From: Branchiostoma belcheri
Lineage: Eukaryota > Chordata > Leptocardii > Amphioxiformes > Branchiostomatidae
DNA: 64,000 nucleotides
Direction: 5' to 3'
Assembly: GCF_001625305.1 (NCBI RefSeq)
Contig: NW_017803813.1
Span: 220,896 to 284,895, forward strand
Positions 47,960-58,700 of the stretch are shown piece by piece. Below the pieces are notes generated by a model. The model had not been told where the DNA came from, ran no database searches, and saw nothing but the letters and a program-made list of their open reading frames with translations. The position numbers and the translations under genes are program-made. Each line of letters opens with the position of its first letter. Position 1 is the stretch's first letter.

Positions 47960-48026
47960 CAGCATCCGTCAAACGCGCCAAGCTTCTCTATTTTAGGGCG
48001 GCTGACTTTGAAGAATTTAAGAAATG
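47960..48026. promoter_or_regulatory. CArG-like conserved block upstream of MHC-4
   Basis: Contains CTATTTTAGG (47988-47997), one base from the SRF CArG consensus, followed by GCTGACTTTGAAGAATTTAA. The counterpart upstream of MHC-3 (29868-29938) has CTATTTTAAG then GGCTGTCTTTGAAGAATTTA. The two lie 1,275 and 1,309 bp upstream of their TATA boxes. Candidate muscle control element, by motif only. Confidence 0.4.
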
Positions 48027-48571
48027 ATCTGCTCAAGATATTCATTTTGAACAATTTTTCAACCAAAACGATTTTCTTCAAGCTGAAGGTCACCTGGTAG
48101 ACTAGAATGCATTAGGACGAATTTGTTTAACACTTTCCATAAAGTGGATTGTGGACATAAGGCGTGGTCAACTGCACATAGCAAGCCAAGGCCATCCGCA
48201 CATTAAGAATATTCGTAAGTTTAAAAGCTAAGTTTCAGATAGGAAAATCAGAAAAAGTACATCATCAAGCTATAACGTCATAGATATGCATTAATAACGT
48301 TTACGCTAGGCGCGACTATGCCTACATCTAAAGAACTATATGCACACGCATTCAAAACTTTAAGTTATATATGGTATAAGCATAAGATTTTGTATCACAT
48401 TACTTGTTGAACTTCCAAAGATCTATCAAGATGTGTACTCACACCGGGTGGCATCTCGTCTACTATGTTTAAACTTGACTTTGCTTCGCTGGGTGATACT
48501 TGAATGAGTTCAATATGAAGGAGGTAAGCCAAGTGCAAAGGAGCATCAGAAAGCCAGACGCGCTTCTACAG

Positions 48572-48785
48572 ATACAAGCGGGGGATTGAAGGGACAAGAA
48601 TGCGATGTATTTTTCATGACAGAAAAATGCGATGTATGTTTTCCCGGCCGACTTGAATGTTTTCCTAGCCTTCGTGCGTGTTTTTTCTAGCCGGCTATTT
48701 CTGAAGTTATGCGCGTTTCTGACGGACGAATCGCCAACTGATGGGCAATTGTCAGCTGCAGATGCGATCAGCACACTTAACATCA
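48572..48785. promoter_or_regulatory. Conserved upstream block of MHC-4
   Basis: Counterpart of 30545-30735. It shares repeated GAAAAATGCGATGTATG-type motifs and the E-box-containing GTCAGCTGCAGATG, ending about 475 bp upstream of TATA. Confidence 0.5.
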
Positions 48786-49147
48786 CCGTTTAACTATTTA
48801 CAGGTTTTAAAAGTAGTCTGGTTCACTAACGGCATTTCTGACCTTACCACCTCTTTATTCACTTTCCCTTGTAAAGAAGTAAAAATAATTTAAAAAAATA
48901 TATATCTTCCTTTGCAAACTGAAGCTATATAGACATTTGTATTTGTACATCAGCAGTGACTTTGGCCAATTTCATTTCGAATCTACACAAACGCTTGAAA
49001 ATCCTAGAGTAAGACATCTGAAGTCAGTCATCTTTTTGCAAGTTATCGTAAGGGTAAGCAAAAGTTCATGTTCTATTTTTCTGTTGCTTCGACAGAATAT
49101 ATAATAAGCACCTGTTCCCTCGCGTCATCTGTAGTCTAAATCCAAGG

Positions 49148-49314
49148 ACCAATGGCAATGTCGTTTCTGCACGCTCTCGATCAATCAGAGGACGAGGAAT
49201 AGAAAATGAACACTGGTCTTGCAGAATGACATGAATGTGATTACTTTGGCAGTTCACCCAGATATAAAGGCTCCAACCTCTCTAGTTTCTACTCCGACAG
49301 CTTCTAACCGAAAG
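49148..49314 (+). promoter_or_regulatory. MHC-4 core promoter and non-coding exon 1
   Basis: CCAAT at 49148-49152, ATCAATCAGAG at 49179, CTTGCAGAATGACATGAATG block at about 49217, TATAAAG at 49263-49269, TCCGACAG at 49293. Exon 1 ends at 49314 before GTAGAG. CCAAT-to-TATA spacing (115 bp) matches MHC-3 (114 bp). Confidence 0.82.
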
Positions 49315-49692
49315 GTAGAGAGCGTGGCATGTTTTTCCCTTGAAACTTTTAATTCTAGCATAATGTAGGGCTTTTTTTAAGCTTTCGTTGCACGTGTATG
49401 CTCTGTTAATAGTCAAAGTCATTCCAGGCATGAAATTTGGTTCAAATGCAATGTTTTGAGCGAAAGCATGTTTCAAGTGTTTCAAATGTTAAGCCCGATG
49501 GCATGTTTTGCTGAGGAACTTAGGAGAGGGGCGGTAGGTTGGGTCAATGCTTCCATCATTGCTCTAGAAGGAGAGGGGAAATGGCCTTGTGACAGGAGTG
49601 TTGCATGAGAATTTATTTGTATAAAAATTTACCGCATGGTTTTGAATCTACTTGGTAATGAACTTTATGATTGGATTTTTCTCGCCCTGTAG

Positions 49693-49791
49693 CTGTAGCT
49701 CGTCGGACTCATCTTCTGTCTCTCCCGTTCAGCCCAGTCGGCGTGCCACTCCTTCCTGCAGGATCCTTAGCCAAGAGGAACCAGAGCCAAG
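49693..49791 (+). other. MHC-4 5' UTR in exon 2
   Basis: Acceptor GCCCTGTAG at 49684-49692. The 101 nt before the ATG (49691-49791) are identical to MHC-2 and MHC-3. The conserved internal tract ending TTCAG could be a second acceptor. Confidence 0.78.
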
Positions 49792-52700
49792 ATGCCGCCC
49801 AAGACCGACAAGATCTCCGACGACCCTCGGGTCTACATCTTCGGTGACACCAAGTTGCTGATGGAGCTCCGCTCCGCACCCTTCGACCCCAAGAAGAACG
49901 TCTGGGCTCCCGATGAGAAGGAGGTGTTCATCGCCGTGGAGGTCAAGGAGGAGAAGGGCGACAAGGTCACGGTCCAGCTGCCCAAGGGCCAGGTAACTTC
50001 ACTTTCACTTGACTTTCACTTTTATTTACTATGTACTTGTGTGTTCCCTCATAAGGCCATCCATCGGTCAGTGATGCAAATTCTAAATCAACATCCCCTT
50101 ACTTGAACTTGAACTTAGAGAACATTGCCTTTTGAGCTAATCTCATGGACAACTTCGAGAAACTACAAGAATACAAAGTAAACTTTGTTCCACAACTGTT
50201 CTGTAAGTTACGGCGTATGGCATCTACTGCGGGGAGTGTAGGACAAAAGTTCACTGTAAATCTAAAATGGATGAAGCTCGTTAGCAATCAATCATCATCC
50301 GCGGGCATGGGGATCGGACGCATGGCGGTTGGAGACACAGCTTTCTCTCTCTTGGAGTTCTAACATACCGCTCAACAAACGTACCAAAATCCGCCTGAAT
50401 CTAAGGCAGCGCCAGAAACGAAAACCAATAAAAAAAGGAAGTTAGCTGAGCGTTGAAAGGCAGCAAAATTGCAGCAAAGAGAGCCCCACATACCATAGAT
50501 GCCCCCGGCAGGATCCTGTTCGTCATTTCTGCTGAGGTCCGGATAACTATTAACCCTAAAATAGCGATGGCTGACCCGATAGCCGAAAGGGCATGGAACT
50601 GCTCAGCTGTCTTTAGCACCATCGTGTAAACGCTACAGTGGAATGCCTACAAAAATAAGCAATGCCAAGTTTGATGTGATATCTTATATTTTACACATTT
50701 AATATCCATATTCCATTACATTGAAAAATAAAGGCAGGTATGAATATGCTCTGGTGACATTACCATGGATAAAAGAAAACGAATAAAAACATGAATCTAA
50801 ATCTACGACGGCAAAATGTTCTATCATAGATGTATATCATTAAAGTACTGGTTTCTTCACTTTTCTATTTGGCTTGCTTACATACACATTTCTTGAAGCT
50901 ACAAATCAAACCGTTAACACCTCACTTTGTCCCAACAGACCAAGGACTATCCCAAGGACAAGTTGGTGATGATGAACCCCTCCAAGTTCGTCTGCTGCGA
51001 GGACATGGCCAACATGACCTACCTGAACGACGCCTCCGTGCTGGCGACCCTCAGGGACCGTTATGCTAATGGAATGATCTATGTAAGTAGTGACTTAAAA
51101 AGACCAAAAAGTTGAGCCATCCAAAGTTCATTTCACGGAAAAGACTGTCGATTGACTTTGGATTTAAGAATAGGCAGTGATAACTGACGGTACGAATGTA
51201 TCTAGTATCGAGGATAAGGCACATGACTCGAAGATTTGAAGCAGAAATGCGGCGTGTTAATCAGTTAACGCACCTGCTGTCTAATGATCTTTCGCAACAC
51301 ACACTCCTTAATAAAGGCAGAAATGAAACTGTAATGAAAAAAAACTGTACGACCCCTCTCGAAAAAAAAGGTTGACGTGGGTCGACATCCGGCAGCAAGA
51401 GTGCAGACAGAAAGAAAAGAATGCGGCGGACATTCTATGACAGGAATAACCTCTAGGGCATACCAGTCATGACCCCATGGTGCCATCGGACACATGGCGA
51501 TACTTCTTCAATGAAAAAAGACATGACTAATCAATCAAAAGCGTATTTCCAGTCCGTTTTCAAGAGCGATCGGTCTAATAAAAAAATAAACCTTTAACAC
51601 ATTTTAAAGTCGAGATTTTCCCATCTTTGCTTGTAGCAATTTTATTACGAGTGTCAAACAAAGTGGTCTTCCATCACTAGTAGCACTGGCATTCCTGAGT
51701 GACAAATTGCTTGTTGCAATTCAATCGTGTTTGCTACATCGGTTTCACTGAAATTATGATCCGGCCACCATTTTGACGTGACATATGGATCGGCATGAAC
51801 CCGATGTATGAAATAAAAGTTGTCAGGACGAAACATCAGCTTAAGAGAATAGAAGAAAAAGTACAACACAAAATTGTAACCTACATAAACCCCCAGTGTG
51901 TGAATGGTTTCTATGTAATCGACCTGCACTTACTAGTATTATTTCTTGTTACTTTTACTCCAGACCTACTCCGGGTTGTTCTGCGTCGTGATCAACCCCT
52001 TCAGGCGTCTTCCTCTCTACACGGAGGAGGTTGTGGCCATGTACCGTGGCAAGAGGCGTCAGGAAATGCCGCCTCACTTGTTCTCTGTGGCTGACAATGC
52101 CTACCAGAACATGTTGATCGGTATGTGTAACCTTATTGTGTTCCTAATCATCAATATTCTATCAAATTACACCGAAAATCCTTAGCACTTTCTTTCTATC
52201 TTGAAACAAACCTACAAGTGTGGTCCCTAAAGTACTCTTTTATTTTCTTCGCAGACAAGGTGAACCAGTCTATGTTGATCACGTAAGTACGAACTCTTTT
52301 CACATGCAATATCTGCAAGTACTTCTATTCTGGTCTCCATACCGGCTAGTCAACTTGTAAAATCTTAAAAGACAAGATGAAAAAGACAACATAAAAGTTT
52401 TAAGAAGAATCGCAATGCATTAAATACATTGACTGGGCGTTGCATGCTGACTATAAAACCTATAAGAAAACGAATCTTGTATAGAGTCTATGATCAACAA
52501 TGACGCAACCATGTAGGGAGCAAAGTACCAACTTCCTACTGTTTGACTACAGTGGCGAGTCTGGTGCCGGTAAGACTGAGAACACGAAGAAGGTTATCTC
52601 CTACTTCGCCTTGGTCGCTGCCATTGGCGGTCCCAAGAAGTCCGAAGAAGAGAAGAAGATCACCCTTGAGGACCAGATCGTGCAGACTAACCCTGTACTG

Positions 52701-55700
52701 GAGTCCTTCGGTAACGCCAAGACTGTCAGGAACAACAACTCCTCCCGTTTTGTAAGACATATCCCATCCTTTTAATACCCGTTTCTCTGGCTTTAGAGTC
52801 TTTTCAGTTGTCACTAGATTAATAAGAAATAATTCACAAGAGCTGTGTATCTAATAAAATCGTCCTCTTCCAGGGTAAATTCATCAGGATCCACTTCAAC
52901 ACAAAGGGCAAGTTGGCTGGTGCCGACATCGAGTCTTGTGAGTATAGCTCCTACATTAATACCTTGAAAATCTTTAACACCAACAATGCAAACTCTTTAA
53001 CTTGTACTGCTTCGTTAAATGTTCTATCTGAAGTTGTGTTAAGTTCTGTATCATTTTTGCTTCGACCAGATCTGCTGGAGAAGGTGCGTGTGATTGAGCA
53101 GTTGCCCGGTATGGAGCGTGGCTACCACATCTTCTACCAGCTGCTGTCCAGCGGCTTGAAGGAAGTCACAAGTAAGTGTGCCCAAGGCAACAAACCTTTC
53201 GAGAAGACATATACGACTAAAATATAACAGTTACCAGAACGTCTATAGCTTATATGATCAAAGTTCTATTGAAAAAGGCAATTGTGCCATACGCAAGGGA
53301 TCTGAACTGTTTCTATCTGATTCTCACAGAAATGCTCATGGTCAGCGACGATGCGCATGAGTACCGCTTCTTGGAGAAGGGCGAGAAGACCATCAAGAAC
53401 GTGGACGACAAGGAGGAGATGCTGTTGACGGACGAGGCCTTCGACGTGCTGGGCTTCACCGGTGATGAGAAGACGAACATCTACAAGCTCACGGGAGGTC
53501 TGTGCCACTTCGGCAACATGAAGTTCAAGGCCAAGCCAAGGGAGGAGCAGGCCGAAATGGACGGCACTGAGTGTGAGTTAGAATTCTATTTAAGGATAGG
53601 TAGATAAATCAATGGATATATAACCATGTACCATCTAGTATGAAACGAAAATGGAATTTCTGGAACAAAGACGGTCTGCTGCGTGTGGAGTTTACTTGCA
53701 CGGCCTTTTCTAGTAGTGAAAAATAACCTGATTTGAACCCTTTTGCAGCTGCCGACAAGTTCTCTTTCCTGTACGGCGTCAACAGTGGTGAGCTGCAGAA
53801 GGGTCTGCTCAAGCCCAGGGTAAAGGTCGGCAACGAGTGGGTGGCAAAGGGCCAGAACTGCAACCAGTGCATCTACGCCGTCGGTGCCCTGGCTAAGGGC
53901 GTGTTCGACAGGCTCTTCAAGTTCCTGGTCAAGCGTTGTAACGACACTCTGGACACCAAGATGAAGAGGGAGAACTTCATTGGTGTGCTGGATATTGCCG
54001 GCTTCGAGATCTTCGACGTAAGTTTACCTAATAGTATATATATCATACCTTGCTTCCTGTGTTTGGACGTTATTCCCCTGATCGGAAGCATTATCTGCGA
54101 GCCAAAACAGCACAATACTTCATCGGCATGTAAGAACGCCTTGTTAATGGCATACAAAAAGGGATCCGTAGTTTAAGCCATAACTAATTCTGTTATTCTA
54201 TCTCCACAGTTCAACAGCTTTGATCAGTTGTGTATCAACTACACCAACGAGAAGCTGCAGCAGTTCTTCAACCACCACATGTTCGTGGAGGAGCAGGATG
54301 AGTACAAGAGGGAGGGAATCGAGTGGGAGACCATCGATTTCGGTATGGACTTGGCCAAGACTCTCGCCCTGATTGAGAAGGTGAGTAACAAAAGTAGACA
54401 AGTAAATGTTATGTGCAGTTAGCCTTCGGATAGGCAATACATTTAATTGATTAAGTACATCTTCAATTATATTCATTAGAAACGACGATTGTTGTTGGTG
54501 AGTATTCTGTTGATGAATCCAATTTTACAATATCTTTCTTCTGTACCTAGCCTCTGGGTATCCTGGCCATTCTTGAGGAGCAGACTATGTTCCCCAAGTC
54601 CAGCGACAAGACCTTCATCGACAAGCTGCGTGACCAGCACTTGGGCAAGCACACCAGCTTCCTGAAGCCAAAGAAGCCCAAGATCCCCAAGTACGAGGGT
54701 CACTTCGATCTGGCTCACTACGCCGGCAACGTGACATACAACATCTGCGGCTGGCTGGAGAAGAACAAGGACCCCATGAACGAGACTGTGGTCGGCTGCT
54801 TCAAGAAGGCCGCCAACGAGCTCCTGAAGGACCTCTATGCAGACTTCATGACTGCAGAGGATCAGGGTTAGTACTTTCTCGTTTCTCTCTACACGGCAAA
54901 GGTCGCTGACGATACCTGGACTCCTAGAGTCTAACCTAAAGGCAGTTTTATGGTGTCAGTAGGACCACGCCTGTATTATAAAGAAGGGAGATGCTGTATT
55001 TTTGCAATCTGCATGCCTACTAATCATTCAAGGTATCTTAAACCTTATCATTTCTGCAATGTTGGGAACCTGACTCATGTTTGCTTTCTGCCCCTTAGCT
55101 GCTGCCCAGAAGAAGGGTGGCGGTGGTGGAAAGGGAAAGAAGGGTGGAGCCTTCCAAACCGCCTCTGCTACCCACAGGGTAAATACGACAATATATAACG
55201 AAATACATAATACTAGAGATTGACTACATTTGCTCTGCCCTGTACAGCGCTCTACCACATTCTCTCGCATCATCAAGATGTTACGTCTTATGTCTGTTTT
55301 ATTATCACCAACACTTTATGGAATATTTCTGAACACAACTAAAAAGGTTCAAAGGGACTGACGCGATTTCCTTTGTTTTCTACTTCCTTGACTACAGGAG
55401 CAGCTGGCTAGGCTGATGGCCACTCTGCACACCACCTACCCCCACTTCGTGCGTTGTCTGATCCCCAACGAGCTGAAGACTCCTGGTCTCCTGGACAACC
55501 CCTTGGTTATGCACCAGCTGACTTGCAACGGTGTACTCGAGGGTATCCGTATTTGCCAGAAGGGCTTCCCCAACAAGATGGTCTTCAGGTACGATCTCTT
55601 TCAGACATGTAGATGTTGTTTTGCAAATTTCTAAACTTTTCTATGTCAATGCATGGGCGAAACGTAGAAGGGAAAACATCCAGTCAGTTTTATTACTCAT

Positions 55701-58700
55701 AATGAATGCGAGAATGACCCTTACCTGAAACTCAGCCCTATGAAAAAATCACTTCCTTTATTTGTACTTGTATATATACGTTTATATGTACTTTGCACAA
55801 AATTCCGCCAATCGCCAACGCCAATATGTTCCACCACAGGGAGTTCAGGCAGCGCTACAAGCCCGTGGACCCCGTCATGGCCAAGGAGATTGAGGACGAC
55901 CGCGAGTGCTGCGTCAAGCTGCTGGAAAAGTCCGGTCTCGAGAGCAAGCAATACGGCGTCGGCACAACGAAGATTTTCTTCAAGGCCGGCCAGGTTGCCC
56001 ACCTTGAGGACATCCGTGACGCCAAACTTGCCGTCATCATCACTGTCATCCAGCAGCGCCTCAGGGGAAAACTGCAGCGCATCGCCTACGAAGTACTCAA
56101 GGAGCAGAGGTAAAGAAAAGTGATTTCGACACAACAACCAAAGAGTTGAAGACCAATCAAACCCTTTTATTTAAAACGTATGCGGCACTTGTGGGCCTAG
56201 ACACCGCTACACTTAAAATAACCGTGGCTCAAGGCACCACCACACTTCTGATAATTACCGTGGCCCTAGACGACACAGTTACACTGCACTTGTCGTTACC
56301 GTGCCACTAGACACCACTACACCTGTGTTTACCGTGGCTCTAGACACCACTACACTTATGATTACTGTGCCTCTAGACACCATAACACTAAAAGTATTAC
56401 AGACACCATTACAGCAATGTTTACCGTGACCCTAGGCACCACTACACCTATGCTTACCGTGGCCATAGACACCACTACACTTGGGATTACCGTGGCCCTA
56501 GGCACCATACCACTAAAGGTATTACAGACACCATTACAGCAATGTTTACCGTGGCCCTAGGCACCACTACACCTATGCTTACCGTGGCCATAGACACCAC
56601 TACACTTGGGATTACCGTGGCCCTAGGCACCACTTCACTAAGTATTACCGAGGTTATAGACACCACTACACTTATGCACTATTCCACTTATGATGCTGTC
56701 TAATTTTAGGGCTGCTCTGAAGATGCTGCAGCGTAACGTCCGTAACTGGATGAGCCTGCGCAACTGGGACTGGTGGAAGCTGTTCTGCACCATCAAGCCC
56801 CTGCTGTCTCAGTCCCGGGCAGATGAGGAGCTCCGTGCCAAGGAGGAGGAGCTGACAGAGCTCAAGGATGAAGTGGAGAAGGAGGAAACAACGATGGCTG
56901 AGATTCAGCAGAAACTGACCGTGGTCGAGCAGGAGAAGAATGAGCTCGCCGGCCAACTGTCTGCGGTAAGCAAAATCATGTTTTCTAAGACACCTCTTGC
57001 TTCAAATAAAAATACCCTAGTTGGCTAATGCATGAGTTATCATCCTTGTCATTATGTATGTACTTATGTCCACAGGAACAAACCAACACGGGTGACATCG
57101 CCGACAGGGCAGAGAACCTTATTAAGAACAAGGCGGACTTGGAGCAGAAGATCATTGACTACAAGGGTCTCCTTCAAGACGAAGAAGCTAAGAACTCGAC
57201 GCTCAGCGCTGGAAAGCGTAAGGTGAGCAGCATTCTACTGTATCACGTGCTGGCATTGGAAATACCATGGGAGATATTCCGTATACTAATAAATGAGAAA
57301 CAGGTCATAAATAACATTGTTTATATCTGTCTTGAAGATTTCCCTAATTTTTCGTTCGCATTCAAAACTAGATTGAGGGTGAGGTGGACAACCTGAAGAA
57401 GGACCTGGAGGAGCTGGAGAAGACTCTGCAGAAGGTGGAGAAGGAAACTCGCGGTGTGGAGAACAGGGTTCGCACCACCTCCGAGGAGCTGGCAGCCCAG
57501 GAGGACCAGATCGCCAAGCTGTCCAAGGAGAAGGCTAAGCTGGAGCAGCTCAATGCCGTAAGTATACATTCTTTGTCATGGAAATCTGGAAGTATTTTCA
57601 TCTTTTTTGCAAGGATTTTGTATTTTTGAGTACATATCAGATTTATATACTTCCCTTTCCATATCTCTCAGTATCGTAACATTCATTATAACACCCCTAC
57701 AGACAACCTTAGAGGACCTGCAGAAGGAGGAGGACAAGGTCAACAACCTCAGCAAGCTCAAGGCCAAGCTCGAGCAGCAACTGGATGACGTAAGTATTGA
57801 GATACAAAATTGTAATTGTCATACTTTGACACTCGATTGTACCTATTACCTTTGTACTATTTTAGCCTATCGTTTTCGTACGGTACAAAGCGGTTCTTAA
57901 CCGTCATGGTAATCTTACACACAGCTGGAGGAGAACCTGGATCGCGAGAAGAAGGCGCGTGCCGAGGCCGAGAGGCTTAAGAGGAAGCTGGAGGGTGACC
58001 TGAAGGCCGCACAGGAGACTTTGGGAGGTCTGGAGAACGAGAAGGCCGACCTGGAGGAGCGCATCAAGAAGTACGATCTTTTCCCGTTCTACAGACCATT
58101 GTCATAATTATTATCAGATATGCCTGTTCAATGATAACAAATTTCTCTTGAAACAAATAATGGCTATACGCTAGATGTCTAAGCTAAACATTTCGCTACA
58201 TCGAACTTTGTTGCTTCTATTTAACAGGAAGGAGTTCGAAATCAAGGGCCTTGAGGCTAAGCTGGAGGACGAGCAGGCTCTTGTTACTACCCTGCAGAAG
58301 AAGATCAAGGAACTCCAGGGCCGCATCGAGGAGCTTGAGCAGGAGCTCGAGGCCGAGAGGAACGCCCGTGCCAAGGTCGATAAGCAGAGGGCTGACCTGG
58401 CTCGCGAGCTCGAGGATCTGGGAGACCGTCTGGAGGAGGCTGGTGGCGCCACCGCCGCCCAGGCTGAGGTCAACAAGAAGCGCGAAGTCGAGCTGCAGAA
58501 ACTCCGCCGCGAACTGGAGGAGTCCAACATGCAGCATGAGGCCACCGTCGCTGCCCTCAGGAAGAAGCTGTCCGACGCCACTGCTGAGCTGGGCGAACAG
58601 GTCGAGACCTTGCAGCGCGTCAAGGCTAAGCTGGAGAAGGAGAAGACCACCCTCAAGATGGAGGTCGATGACCTGGCTACCAACGTCGAGGCCATCTCTA

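Larger units (their letters stand above)
45866..49147. other. Intergenic region MHC-3 to MHC-4
   Basis: 3.3 kb, no supported protein gene. It includes a 194-bp tandem duplication (47043-47415), blocks collinear with the MHC-3 upstream region (46925-46988, 47417-47480, 47960-48026, 48572-48785), and reverse-strand splice-like sites. 45.9-46.9 kb holds nothing recognisable. Confidence 0.6.

Noticed and set aside
56190-56700. CRISPR-like array appearance of regularly spaced repeats
   Set aside because: Units are directly adjacent and degenerate, with no unique spacers, inside an animal gene intron: a minisatellite.
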